Below, in pieces: positions 1-7,119 of a DNA stretch of 53,251 nucleotides. Under the pieces are notes generated by a model. That model saw only the letters and a list, made by a program, of their open reading frames with translations. It was not told the origin of the DNA and did not search any database. The DNA is from an uncultured Sphingobacteriales bacterium (GTDB lineage Bacteria > Bacteroidota > Bacteroidia > Chitinophagales > Chitinophagaceae). The stretch covers positions 1 through 53,251 of the forward strand of contig CALKHN010000080.1 of NCBI GenBank assembly GCA_937991535.1. Reading direction: 5' to 3'. The stretch's first letter is position 1. Every line of letters begins with the position of its first letter. The translations under genes and the position numbers were made by a program.

Positions 1-2
1 CG

Positions 3-27
3 GCGGTTCTTCGGAACCGCTTTTTTT
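3..27 (+). terminator. Rho-independent terminator of a gene left of the window
   Basis: A 7-bp stem GCGGTTC/GAACCGC closes a TTCG tetraloop and is followed directly by seven T. It ends a plus-strand transcript that begins before the window. Confidence 0.85.
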
Positions 28-78
28 ATGTTATTTTAGTCGGACAATAGTGATTCTATTTATATAAATGCGTCCACA

Positions 79-975
79 ATGAACTCTGCAATTATTAAAG
101 ATTTATCCTCCGCTTCCTCTCCTGTTTCAGATTTTGTACAAAGGCCATCCACTCCTGCGGGATGGGAACAATACAAGCTTACACAGGAACAAATTGATTT
201 TTTTAATGAATATGGCTATCTCAGCGGCATCAAGTTGCTTGATAGCGAACAGGTTGAACAACTGAATGAGGAATTGGCTGAAATAACGGATCCCGCTCAT
301 CCCGGCAACAAGCTTTTTCACGAATTTAATTCCAACGAATCGTCCGATCCAAACACGGTGTTGTTTCATGCACTGGGGCACTGGCGGATTACACCGGGGT
401 TTCACGACGTGCTCTGGAATCCCGCCTTTGTAATGGTTGCCAGCCAGTTGTTTGGTAATGCGGCCGTGCGGTTCTGGCACGACCAGCTTTTTTGCAAACC
501 CGCTCACCATGGAGGTGTAGTGGCATGGCACCAGGATTATTCTTACTGGACGCGTACCGGCCCTATTCAGCATCTTACCTGCTGGGTGGCATTGGACGAT
601 GCTACTACCGAAAACGGGTGTTTGTATTATGTACCCGGAAGCCATAAATGGGGATTGCTAAAAAAGCCGGAGCTGGCAGGAGAAATGGATGGGTTAAAGC
701 AATTTTTAACGGAAGACCAAAAAGCCGCCTTCGATGCTGTGCCTGTTGAACTAAAAGCCGGCTATGCCACATTTCATCATCCCCTTATGGTGCACGGGTC
801 ATATGAAAACCGTTCTAACCGTTCACGAAGGGCCTTAGTGCTCAATGTATTTAAGGAAGGCACTGTTTCCAATACGGATGAAGAACTGCTTCAGGGCGTG
901 CCCATTATAGGCAAAGGGCACAAAATGGAAGGACAGTTCTTCCCATTGCTGTTTGATCCTGCTGAAGCGAAATGA
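79..975 (+). CDS. Phytanoyl-CoA dioxygenase (PhyH) family protein
   Basis: A 298-residue protein of the non-haem Fe(II)/2-oxoglutarate oxygenase superfamily, PhyH branch. The iron-binding facial triad is visible as H151-x-D153 (WHQD) and a distal H239 (PLMVHGS), with arginines near 248-251 suitable for binding 2-oxoglutarate. The length fits the family. No signal peptide is seen, so it is probably cytoplasmic. Family members hydroxylate diverse small molecules, and the substrate cannot be read from the sequence. The ATG follows an AT-rich stretch after the terminator of an upstream gene. The next gene starts about 100 bp downstream on the same strand, so they may be co-transcribed. Confidence 0.85.
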   Translation: MNSAIIKDLSSASSPVSDFVQRPSTPAGWEQYKLTQEQIDFFNEYGYLSGIKLLDSEQVEQLNEELAEITDPAHPGNKLFHEFNSNESSDPNTVLFHALGHWRITPGFHDVLWNPAFVMVASQLFGNAAVRFWHDQLFCKPAHHGGVVAWHQDYSYWTRTGPIQHLTCWVALDDATTENGCLYYVPGSHKWGLLKKPELAGEMDGLKQFLTEDQKAAFDAVPVELKAGYATFHHPLMVHGSYENRSNRSRRALVLNVFKEGTVSNTDEELLQGVPIIGKGHKMEGQFFPLLFDPAEAK

Positions 976-1072
976 TGTCGTTTATAAATGTGCGCGTATT
1001 GGTGAGCTGGCCCAGGTAAACTGGGTTATTAGCCAGCAAACTTACATATCAAAAGCAAGAGGTGCTGATTCT

Positions 1073-2260
1073 ATGTTAAAAGGCGAAATAACGCAACTGG
1101 CTAAAAGTATTCATCAAACGGTGACCAATAACCGCAGGCATTTGCATGCACATCCTGAATTGTCTTTTCAGGAATATAATACTTCTGCATTTGTAAAAAG
1201 CCTGCTTGATGAAATGAATATCCCCTGGAACGCCATCGCCGGTACGGGCGTGGTGGCGATTTTAAAAGGAGCATTGCCTTCCGATAAAGTTATAGCGCTA
1301 CGTGCAGATATGGACGCTTTGCCTATTACAGAAACGAACAATACAGCGTATGCTTCGAAGTATAAAGGGATAATGCATGCCTGCGGGCATGATGCGCACA
1401 CCGCATCCCTTTTGGGCACGGCCCGCATATTACAATCCATTAAAAGCAAATTCGGCGGAACAGTAAAACTCATTTTCCAGCCTGCGGAAGAAAAGCTTCC
1501 CGGTGGCGCCCGCCTTATGATTGAAGAAGGTGTTTTAGATAATCCCAGACCTCAGTGCGTAATTGGGCAACATGTAGTGCCGTCCATTGACTGTGGTAAA
1601 ATAGGAATAAGAAAAGGAAAGCTTATGGCCTCAATGGATGAATTGCTGGTTACGGTAAAAGGGAAAGGCGGCCATGGCGCTCAGCCCCAACAGAATATTG
1701 ACCCTGTTTTAATTGCTTCGCACATTGTTATTGCATTGCAGCAAATTGTAAGCCGGATGGCCAACCCAACTAATCCGACTGTTTTATCTTTTGGAAAATT
1801 TATAGCCGATGGCGCAGTTAATGTGATCCCGGATACGGTTTATATGGAAGGTACATTTCGTACATTAAATGAAAACTGGCGCAATGAAGCGCATGCACAA
1901 ATGAAAAAAATGGCGGAAGGCATTGCAGAAAGTATGGGCGGCAGTTGCGATTTTATAATTAACCGGGGCTACCCGTTTCTGATTAACGAAGAAAAGCTTA
2001 CCGGGCAGGTTGGTATTTTTGCAGAAGAATATATGGGTAAGGAAAATATTGTTGATCCGGATATCTGGATGGCTTCAGAAGATTTTGCCTATTATTCGCA
2101 GGTAAAGGATAGCTGCTTTTATTTTTTGGGAGTTGGCAATGCGCAAAAGCAAATCCATTCCGCTCTTCACACCTCCACGTTTGATATTGACGAAAACGCA
2201 TTGGAACTCAGTACCGGACTTATGGCTTATATAGCTGTTCGCCAGTTAGGAAATGAATAG
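1073..2260 (+). CDS. M20 family amidohydrolase (N-acyl-amino-acid / IAA-conjugate hydrolase type)
   Basis: A zinc-dependent M20D-type peptidase/amidohydrolase of 395 residues. Metal-ligand motifs are HACGHDAH at about residues 102-109 and the QPAEE box with Glu139-Glu140. A later MASEDFAYY segment matches the C-terminal His/Glu region of the family. It should cleave the amide bond of N-acyl amino acids or similar conjugates in the cytoplasm. The frame stays open upstream to 953, inside the preceding gene, but those 40 residues are unlike the family. The ATG at 1073 is preceded by AAGAGG and places the conserved RRHLHAHPELSF segment at the usual distance from the start. Confidence 0.85.
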   Translation: MLKGEITQLAKSIHQTVTNNRRHLHAHPELSFQEYNTSAFVKSLLDEMNIPWNAIAGTGVVAILKGALPSDKVIALRADMDALPITETNNTAYASKYKGIMHACGHDAHTASLLGTARILQSIKSKFGGTVKLIFQPAEEKLPGGARLMIEEGVLDNPRPQCVIGQHVVPSIDCGKIGIRKGKLMASMDELLVTVKGKGGHGAQPQQNIDPVLIASHIVIALQQIVSRMANPTNPTVLSFGKFIADGAVNVIPDTVYMEGTFRTLNENWRNEAHAQMKKMAEGIAESMGGSCDFIINRGYPFLINEEKLTGQVGIFAEEYMGKENIVDPDIWMASEDFAYYSQVKDSCFYFLGVGNAQKQIHSALHTSTFDIDENALELSTGLMAYIAVRQLGNE

Positions 2261-2295
2261 CGCATGCCTGTAATCGCAGGAAACGATAATAATCC

Positions 2296-2320
2296 GCCCG
2301 GGGAGAAAGATGCCCCGGGC
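2296..2320. terminator. GC-rich hairpin between convergent genes, possible terminator
   Basis: GCCCGGGG and CCCCGGGC form a perfect 8-bp stem with a 9-nt loop between the convergent M20 and DinB genes. There is no strong T-tract on either strand, so termination is plausible but weakly supported. Confidence 0.5.
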
Positions 2321-2340
2321 AGCCGTAAAAATCAATCAAT

Positions 2341-2805
2341 TTAATTTTCTGTATTTGGAGTTCCTGCTACAATCCGGCGGTGATAATTAATTTGACCGAT
2401 ATGATAATTTAAGTGAGAGAGCAGGTAAATAAGAAAGTAACTGGTATTTGTTTTTTCATCCAGCACCGGCAATATATAATCCTTTTGTAAATCGTTTTTA
2501 GAAAGCTGTTCCAGGGTATCTGTAACAACAGAACGGGTAGTATCTATATCCTCCAGCAATTTGCTCCGGGGTATATTCTTCACCCTGAATTCTGCATCCC
2601 TGTTCCGTACATAGCCGGAGTCGCCCAATACAGCCCCAATAAAATGCTGGAGATTACCGGTAAGATGCAGGCAGAGATTCCCACCACTATTAGCAATGCC
2701 TTCTTTTATTTGCCATAGTTGTTCATCTTTGGGATAAAGGCTGATTTCTTCTTTCAGTTTGTCCAGGTCTTTTTGAAAAAGTGGAATGAGATGTTTGGTG
2801 ATCAT
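2341..2805 (-). CDS. DinB family protein (DUF1572-like)
   Basis: A 154-residue four-helix protein of the DinB/YfiT-like superfamily. Possible metal ligands are H47 or H54 in the first half, and H131, H135 and H142 in the HLNYHIGQINYH segment, which is the typical C-terminal signature. Members bind a divalent metal, and some act as thiol-dependent S-transferases (bacillithiol or similar). The role here is unknown. It is transcribed divergently from rpsA, and its start lies about 300 bp from the rpsA start. It is one of three intact DinB-type genes in the window. Confidence 0.8.
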   Translation of the reverse strand: MITKHLIPLFQKDLDKLKEEISLYPKDEQLWQIKEGIANSGGNLCLHLTGNLQHFIGAVLGDSGYVRNRDAEFRVKNIPRSKLLEDIDTTRSVVTDTLEQLSKNDLQKDYILPVLDEKTNTSYFLIYLLSHLNYHIGQINYHRRIVAGTPNTEN

Positions 2806-3049
2806 ACTTAAACTTTAATGTACTGTGGTATACGAACGATGCTGTTGAACAAAAATTTTATTAAGATGCATTTTCATCAAATCCTATACCATGTCTTTGT
2901 TCGTTATAATGTTAATTAAAAACTTTTTGGGCCAAAAGGTAATGCAAATTTAGATTTTCTCTAAAAAAAATCTTTGTCTGTCGAATAGCAACCAGTTGAT
3001 TAAGAGCACTTTAATGCTATTTTTGCTCGCAAAAAAATTCAAATAATCC

Positions 3050-3080
3050 TTGCCTGTTGCCCTTTTATACAGTACCTTTG
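3050..3080 (+). promoter_or_regulatory. Bacteroidota-type promoter of rpsA
   Basis: TTG at 3050-3052, a 20-nt spacer and TACCTTTG at 3073-3080 match the -33 TTG / -7 TAnnTTTG promoter of this phylum. Transcription would begin about 25 nt before the rpsA ATG. The rest of the 307-bp gap between the DinB gene and rpsA is AT-rich, and I see nothing else in it. Confidence 0.75.
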
Positions 3081-3112
3081 CCGTCCCAATTTAAAACCGT
3101 TGGGTTTATATC

Positions 3113-5050
3113 ATGTCAGAAGAAAATCAAATTATTAACCAGCCTGCCGGACAGGAAGGCACAAACGCTGATGTACAGGAGGTTGCCCATGAGCCTGCAG
3201 CGACAACAAATGAACCTGTAGCGGCAGTAGCTGAACCGGCAACTGCGCATGACGATTTTGACTGGAGCATTGACAAACGGAATGTTTCTTCTTATACCAA
3301 AGAAGAAAAAGAGAAGTATGATACCGTTTACGAAGGCACTTTCAAGTCCATTACAGACAATGAAATGGTGGAAGGCATAGTGGTTGGCCTCACCAAAACC
3401 GATGTTGTAATAAATATTGGTTTTAAGAGTGACGGATTGATCTCCTTAAACGAATTCCGCGATTTACAGGGATTAAAAGTAGGCGACGTAGTTGAGGTAA
3501 TGGTAGTGGAAAAGGAAGACCGGGAAGGTCACCTGCACCTGAGCCGCAAACAGGCCCGTATTACACGTGCATGGGAACGCATTGTGGAAATACATAAAAC
3601 AGGTGAAGTGGTAACGGGTGTAGTTACCAGTAAAACCAAGGGTGGGCTGATTGTGGATGTGTTTGGCATGGAAACCTTTCTGCCCGGTTCACAAATAGAT
3701 GTAAAACCCGTTACAGATTACGATCAGTTTGTTGGTAAAACCATGGAATTTAAAGTGGTTAAGATCAATGAAACCATTAAGAACGCTGTTGTATCTCATA
3801 AAGCACTTATTGAAAGCGATATTGAAGCACAACGTGCGGAAATTATCAGCAAGCTGGAAAAAGGCCAGGTGCTGGAAGGAACCATTAAAAACATTACAGA
3901 CTTTGGTGCATTTCTCGACCTTGGCGGACTGGATGGATTGCTGTACATAACCGACATCAGTTGGGGACGTATCAGCCATCCAAGCGAAGTGCTGAAGATG
4001 GATCAGAAACTGAATGTGGTTGTTCTTGATTTTGATGACGATAAAAAGCGCATCAGTTTAGGATTGAAACAGCTTACCCCGCATCCATGGGATACGCTTC
4101 CGGAAGCAGTTGCAGAAGGCAAAGTAGTGAAGGGCAAAGTGGTGAATATTGAAGATTACGGCGCTTTCCTTGAAATACTACCCGGCGTGGAAGGACTGGT
4201 GCATGTAAGTGAAATTACATGGGCCAATACACCTATCAATGCTAAGGAATTCTTCAAGCTGGGCGATGAGCACGAAGCCAAGATTGTAACCCTCGATAAA
4301 GATTCAAGGAAGATGAGTTTGTCTATTAAACAACTTACTCCTGATCCATGGAATGAAATCGAGAACAAGTACCCGGTTGACAGCCGTCATAAAGGACTGG
4401 TAAAGAACATCACTCCCTATGGCGTATTTGTTGAACTGGAGCCGGGCATTGGCGGTATGATCCATATCAGCGACCTGAGCTGGCTGAAACGCTTCAACCA
4501 TCCAAGCGAGTATACCAAAGTAGGATCTGATATAGATGTAGTGATCCTCGGTATTGATAAAGACAATCGCAAACTGCAGTTAGGACATAAGCAACTGGAG
4601 GAAGATCCATGGAATGCCTTACAGGATACCTTCGCGGTAGGCTCCGTTCATGAAGGCGCTGTAACGCGTAAGGATGAAAAAGGCGCTATTGTTCAATTGC
4701 CTTATGGATTGGAAGGTTTTGCACCCAACCGTCATCTGTTGAAAGAAGATGGAAAAACAGTTGGCGCCGACGAAACCAACCAGTTTGTAGTTATTGAATT
4801 CGACAGGAACGAGAAACGCATCGTACTCAGCCATACCCGCATCTGGGAACAGGCCAAGGCTGATGAAAAAGAAGCCGAGAACAAAGAGCGGAAAGTGGAA
4901 GCTGCTAAAACCAAAAAGGCAGTAAAGGATATACAGGGTAAAGTTGAAAAAACTACCTTAGGCGACCTGGGTATTCTTGCAGAACTGAAGAAAAAGATGG
5001 AACAGGGTGGCGACACTCCGGCTCCCGGCGATAAACCGGCAGCAGAGTAG
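3113..5050 (+). CDS. rpsA: 30S ribosomal protein S1
   Basis: A 645-residue protein with six consecutive S1 (OB-fold RNA-binding) domains, starting near residues 86, 166, 252, 338, 423 and 510. The repeated core is of the form G-x-V-x-x-[IV]-x-x-[FY]-G-[AV]-F, for example GTIKNITDFGAFLDL at about 256-270 and GLVKNITPYGVFVEL. It binds mRNA and helps place it on the 30S subunit. An acidic Ala/Pro/Glu-rich tail (residues 1-50) precedes the first domain, and a Lys/Glu-rich tail follows the last. Both tails are common in Bacteroidota S1. It has its own promoter and a perfect terminator, so it is a single-gene unit. Confidence 0.97.
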   Translation: MSEENQIINQPAGQEGTNADVQEVAHEPAATTNEPVAAVAEPATAHDDFDWSIDKRNVSSYTKEEKEKYDTVYEGTFKSITDNEMVEGIVVGLTKTDVVINIGFKSDGLISLNEFRDLQGLKVGDVVEVMVVEKEDREGHLHLSRKQARITRAWERIVEIHKTGEVVTGVVTSKTKGGLIVDVFGMETFLPGSQIDVKPVTDYDQFVGKTMEFKVVKINETIKNAVVSHKALIESDIEAQRAEIISKLEKGQVLEGTIKNITDFGAFLDLGGLDGLLYITDISWGRISHPSEVLKMDQKLNVVVLDFDDDKKRISLGLKQLTPHPWDTLPEAVAEGKVVKGKVVNIEDYGAFLEILPGVEGLVHVSEITWANTPINAKEFFKLGDEHEAKIVTLDKDSRKMSLSIKQLTPDPWNEIENKYPVDSRHKGLVKNITPYGVFVELEPGIGGMIHISDLSWLKRFNHPSEYTKVGSDIDVVILGIDKDNRKLQLGHKQLEEDPWNALQDTFAVGSVHEGAVTRKDEKGAIVQLPYGLEGFAPNRHLLKEDGKTVGADETNQFVVIEFDRNEKRIVLSHTRIWEQAKADEKEAENKERKVEAAKTKKAVKDIQGKVEKTTLGDLGILAELKKKMEQGGDTPAPGDKPAAE

Positions 5051-5080
5051 CAGCAATACAATCCTGTTTCATAAAATATA

Positions 5081-5117
5081 AATCCGTCATGTTCAGAAAC
5101 ATGACGGATTTTTTTTT
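5081..5117 (+). terminator. Rho-independent terminator of rpsA
   Basis: A perfect 13-bp stem (AATCCGTCATGTT at 5081-5093, AACATGACGGATT at 5098-5110) with a CAGA loop is followed by a run of T to 5117. It lies 31 bp after the rpsA stop. Confidence 0.95.
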
Positions 5118-5153
5118 GGATGATAGAAGGAAAAAATCCAAATAAATTTTTTT

Positions 5154-5170
5154 AGTTAGGAATCCTAACT
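5154..5170. promoter_or_regulatory. Palindromic operator, copy 1 (upstream of the thioredoxin-like gene)
   Basis: AGTTAGGAATCCTAACT is a palindrome of 8-bp arms around one central base. Its last base begins TATATTTG (5170-5177), a match to the -7 TAnnTTTG element, so a bound protein would block the promoter. The same palindrome recurs at 5471 and 6287. It is the likely site of the MarR-type regulator encoded at 6403. Confidence 0.75.
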
Positions 5171-5218
5171 ATATTTGAGCCGGCAATATTGCCGTTAACA
5201 ATATAATTATACAATAAA

Positions 5219-5452
5219 ATGAGCAAGCCCATCTTTTATCATGCCGGATGTTCTGTTTGCGTAAGCGCGGAGCACGACATCATTAACCTTATTGGCAAAG
5301 ACAATGTAGAAGTGGTTCATCTCGGTGAAGACCGGAGCCGGATCATGGAAGCCGAACAGGCAGGCATACAATCTGTACCAGCGCTGGTTACACCCAGCGG
5401 AAATGTACTCCACATCAACTTTGGCGCCGCTATGGCAGACGTTAAAGGCTAA
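5219..5452 (+). CDS. Small thioredoxin-like / glutaredoxin-like protein
   Basis: A 77-residue protein with the core of a thioredoxin fold. It has an N-terminal C11-S-V-C14 redox motif in FYHAGCSVC and a probable cis-proline at P54 in QSVPAL. It has no signal peptide, so it should act in the cytoplasm as a small thiol-disulfide carrier. It is shorter than thioredoxin (about 105 residues) and closer in size to glutaredoxin or NrdH. A palindromic operator lies just upstream, and the next gene and a MarR-type regulator carry the same operator. This suggests expression in response to redox, metal or reactive-compound stress. The partner reductase is not encoded nearby; trxB lies 5 kb away. Confidence 0.8.
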   Translation: MSKPIFYHAGCSVCVSAEHDIINLIGKDNVEVVHLGEDRSRIMEAEQAGIQSVPALVTPSGNVLHINFGAAMADVKG

Positions 5453-5465
5453 AATTTTTTATCCA

Positions 5466-5506
5466 GAATGGTTAGGATTCCTAACTTGTATTTATCCTAA
5501 CCATTC
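5466..5506 (+). repeat. 13-bp inverted repeat containing operator copy 2
   Basis: GAATGGTTAGGAT (5466-5478) and ATCCTAACCATTC (5494-5506) are exact inverted repeats separated by 15 nt and followed by TTATCTTTT. The left arm overlaps the operator palindrome at 5471-5485. In RNA it could be a terminator-like hairpin after the thioredoxin-like gene. As DNA it offers an additional half-site. Confidence 0.7.
5471..5485. promoter_or_regulatory. Palindromic operator, copy 2 (upstream of the exported-protein gene)
   Basis: GTTAGGATTCCTAAC has exact 7-bp arms around one base and the same core as the copies at 5154 and 6287. It lies 33 bp before the ATG at 5519. A further half-site, ATCCTAACC, follows at 5494-5502. 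Confidence 0.75.
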
Positions 5507-5518
5507 TTATCTTTTAAA

Positions 5519-6268
5519 ATGTCAACGATGAAACAAGTATTTATTACAGCCATTTGTTTATTCATCATCTGCGAGGTATTTCCCTGCGATAAATGCGGGA
5601 ACTATAACAACGATGATTTTCAGATTACGGGTGTAAGCGTACAGCACAACCCCGGGATCGGAGCAACGGTATGGGAAATAAAAGTAAAAGGCAGTGCCGG
5701 TAAAACAACGCCGGCGCCGGCTGGCCAGCTTAATGGCGCTCCCGTTTTGGGTTATGTTTTTCCCACCTCACTACAGCCCGCTGATGTGGGGTTTAGCCAC
5801 ACAGAGGGAATCGTTGCACTTGCACTTACTTCTCATCCCGACTTTGACGATACCCCGCTTTGGGATGAGAGTGTGGATGGAACATATGATAATGACGGTA
5901 TTATATGGCATCCGCACTGGGTAGTACTTACAGAAGATAAACGGGTGGATGGCGGCCTGGCGGTTAAGCAGTTCAGTCCTGGAGACTCCAGTGTGAAGCT
6001 TCCGCCTACCAACCCTGGAATGCCCATGTATATGGATTCGCCGGGATATCAGGTGGTTACAAAAGGAAACCTTATCAGGGTTATTGTTCCGGACTACCGG
6101 ATCAGCAACAAAACAGATTTTTCTTTTGATGGCGTTACCGCCTATATGCAGGTAAATACAGGTGCAGGTAAGGGCCACGGCAGTTCGGATATGCCGATGC
6201 TGGGAGTTTATAAAGTGTATGCTGTGGCCAGCGGCAACTTATCGTTGCCCTACCGCGTACAAAAATAG
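5519..6268 (+). CDS. Exported protein of unknown function
   Basis: A 249-residue protein I do not recognise. Residues about 5-20 form a signal peptide (MKQVFITAICLFIICEVF), followed by a C23-D-K-C26 pair next to the mature N-terminus. The body is rich in Gly, Pro, Asp and aromatic residues, with several histidines (H94, H106 and WHPHW at 130-134) that could bind a metal. The composition suggests an all-beta secreted domain. The gene sits between a thioredoxin-like gene and a MarR-type regulator and shares their palindromic operator, so it is probably part of the same response. The second in-frame ATG (5528) is an equally good start. Confidence 0.75.
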   Translation: MSTMKQVFITAICLFIICEVFPCDKCGNYNNDDFQITGVSVQHNPGIGATVWEIKVKGSAGKTTPAPAGQLNGAPVLGYVFPTSLQPADVGFSHTEGIVALALTSHPDFDDTPLWDESVDGTYDNDGIIWHPHWVVLTEDKRVDGGLAVKQFSPGDSSVKLPPTNPGMPMYMDSPGYQVVTKGNLIRVIVPDYRISNKTDFSFDGVTAYMQVNTGAGKGHGSSDMPMLGVYKVYAVASGNLSLPYRVQK

Positions 6269-6272
6269 GCGG

Positions 6273-6317
6273 AACTTGTCCTGTATAGTTAGGAATCCTA
6301 TCTTTACAGGACAAGTT
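6273..6317. repeat. 13-bp inverted repeat enclosing operator copy 3
   Basis: AACTTGTCCTGTA (6273-6285) and TACAGGACAAGTT (6305-6317) are exact inverted repeats with operator copy 3 between them. The repeat follows the exported-protein stop codon at 6268 and may form a hairpin in its transcript. No T-tract follows, so a terminator role is unsure. Confidence 0.7.
6287..6303. promoter_or_regulatory. Palindromic operator, copy 3 (upstream of the MarR-type regulator)
   Basis: AGTTAGGAATCCTATCT matches copy 1 except for one base in the right arm. It overlaps TATCTTTA (6299-6306), a near match to the -7 element. The position, 100 bp before the regulator's start, suggests autoregulation. Confidence 0.65.
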
Positions 6318-6402
6318 TCCTGATATGGAATTTTATGAAAACTACAATCCATTACTCCAGTGAAAAGGGAAATTACAATTACGAAATGAAAAATTGTACC
6401 GG

Positions 6403-7017
6403 ATGAAAAAATCGGATTTTGACCTTAAATACCAGAACCAGAGCACGGAGAGCAAGATAGTGGCTTCTTTGGAAAGAATATCACAGGCTTTCCGCGTTTT
6501 GCTTTGGCAGGAAAGCAATGCGTTTTCGTTAAGCCCGATACAGGTGCAGGTATTGATTTTTTTGTTGCACCACAGCGAGGAAAAAAGAAAAGTGAGTTAC
6601 CTGGCTGGTGAATTTAATATGACAAAAGCTACGATCAGCGATGCGGTAAAAGCACTTGATCAGAAAGGGCTGATAGAGAAAGCGTATGTACCAGGCGATA
6701 CCAGGAGCTACATCATACACTTGTCGGAGAGAGGCAGGGAAATAGCAAAGAAAACTTCGCTTTTTACCCGGGAAATACATGATCCTATAGATAAACTGCA
6801 TCCAGACGATAAAGAAAACCTGCTGTTGAGCCTGCTCAATATTATCCGGCATTTAAACAAAGCAGGCGTTATCACCATTCAGCGAATGTGCACAACCTGT
6901 GCTTATCATCAGCAGTCCGAAAATGGCGAAAAGCATTTTTGTAAATTGCTAAATCAAAATTTGCAGATCGCGGACCTCCGGATTGACTGCCCCGAACACG
7001 AAATGAAAGCAGGTTGA
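6403..7017 (+). CDS. MarR-type winged-helix regulator with a Cys/His-rich C-terminal tail
   Basis: A 204-residue protein. Residues about 20-155 form a MarR-like winged helix: a helical N-terminus, a recognition region around VSYLAGEFNMTKATISDAVKAL, then a wing with PGDTRSY. It is followed by an unusual tail with C163-x2-C166-x2-H169, C180 and C196-x2-H199, well placed to bind a metal or Fe-S cluster or to react with oxidants. MarR proteins bind palindromes as dimers, and the repeated GTTAGGAATCCTAAC upstream of this gene and its two neighbours is the obvious target. A TTG at 6394 is in frame, but the ATG at 6403 is the more likely start. Ligand and signal are unknown. Confidence 0.85.
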   Translation: MKKSDFDLKYQNQSTESKIVASLERISQAFRVLLWQESNAFSLSPIQVQVLIFLLHHSEEKRKVSYLAGEFNMTKATISDAVKALDQKGLIEKAYVPGDTRSYIIHLSERGREIAKKTSLFTREIHDPIDKLHPDDKENLLLSLLNIIRHLNKAGVITIQRMCTTCAYHQQSENGEKHFCKLLNQNLQIADLRIDCPEHEMKAG

Positions 7018-7018
7018 A

Positions 7019-7079
7019 ACAATATGCGGTCAGTACGCGACAAAGGAGCGTCGGACCGCATATTGTGTTGCTTTTTTTT
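7019..7079 (+). terminator. Rho-independent terminator of the MarR-type gene
   Basis: ACAATATGCGGTC (7019-7031) pairs exactly with GACCGCATATTGT (7054-7066), and a run of eight T follows (7072-7079). It starts right at the stop codon and separates this gene from the convergent M1 peptidase. Confidence 0.85.
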
Positions 7080-7119
7080 AACACACAGGCACATAGGTAT
7101 CACATAGACTTTTGTATAA

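Noticed and set aside
953..1072. Upstream start of the M20 amidohydrolase inside the PhyH gene
   Set aside because: Adds 40 residues foreign to the family; the ATG at 1073 has an AAGAGG sequence before it.
3689..5061. Several open frames opposite to rpsA (for example 3689-3979 and 4732-5061 on the minus strand)
   Set aside because: They lie fully inside a certain gene, have no family resemblance, and arise from the base composition of the S1 repeats.
6325..6363. A 12-codon open frame as leader peptide before the MarR-type gene
   Set aside because: No attenuator-like codon run or coupled terminator could be shown.
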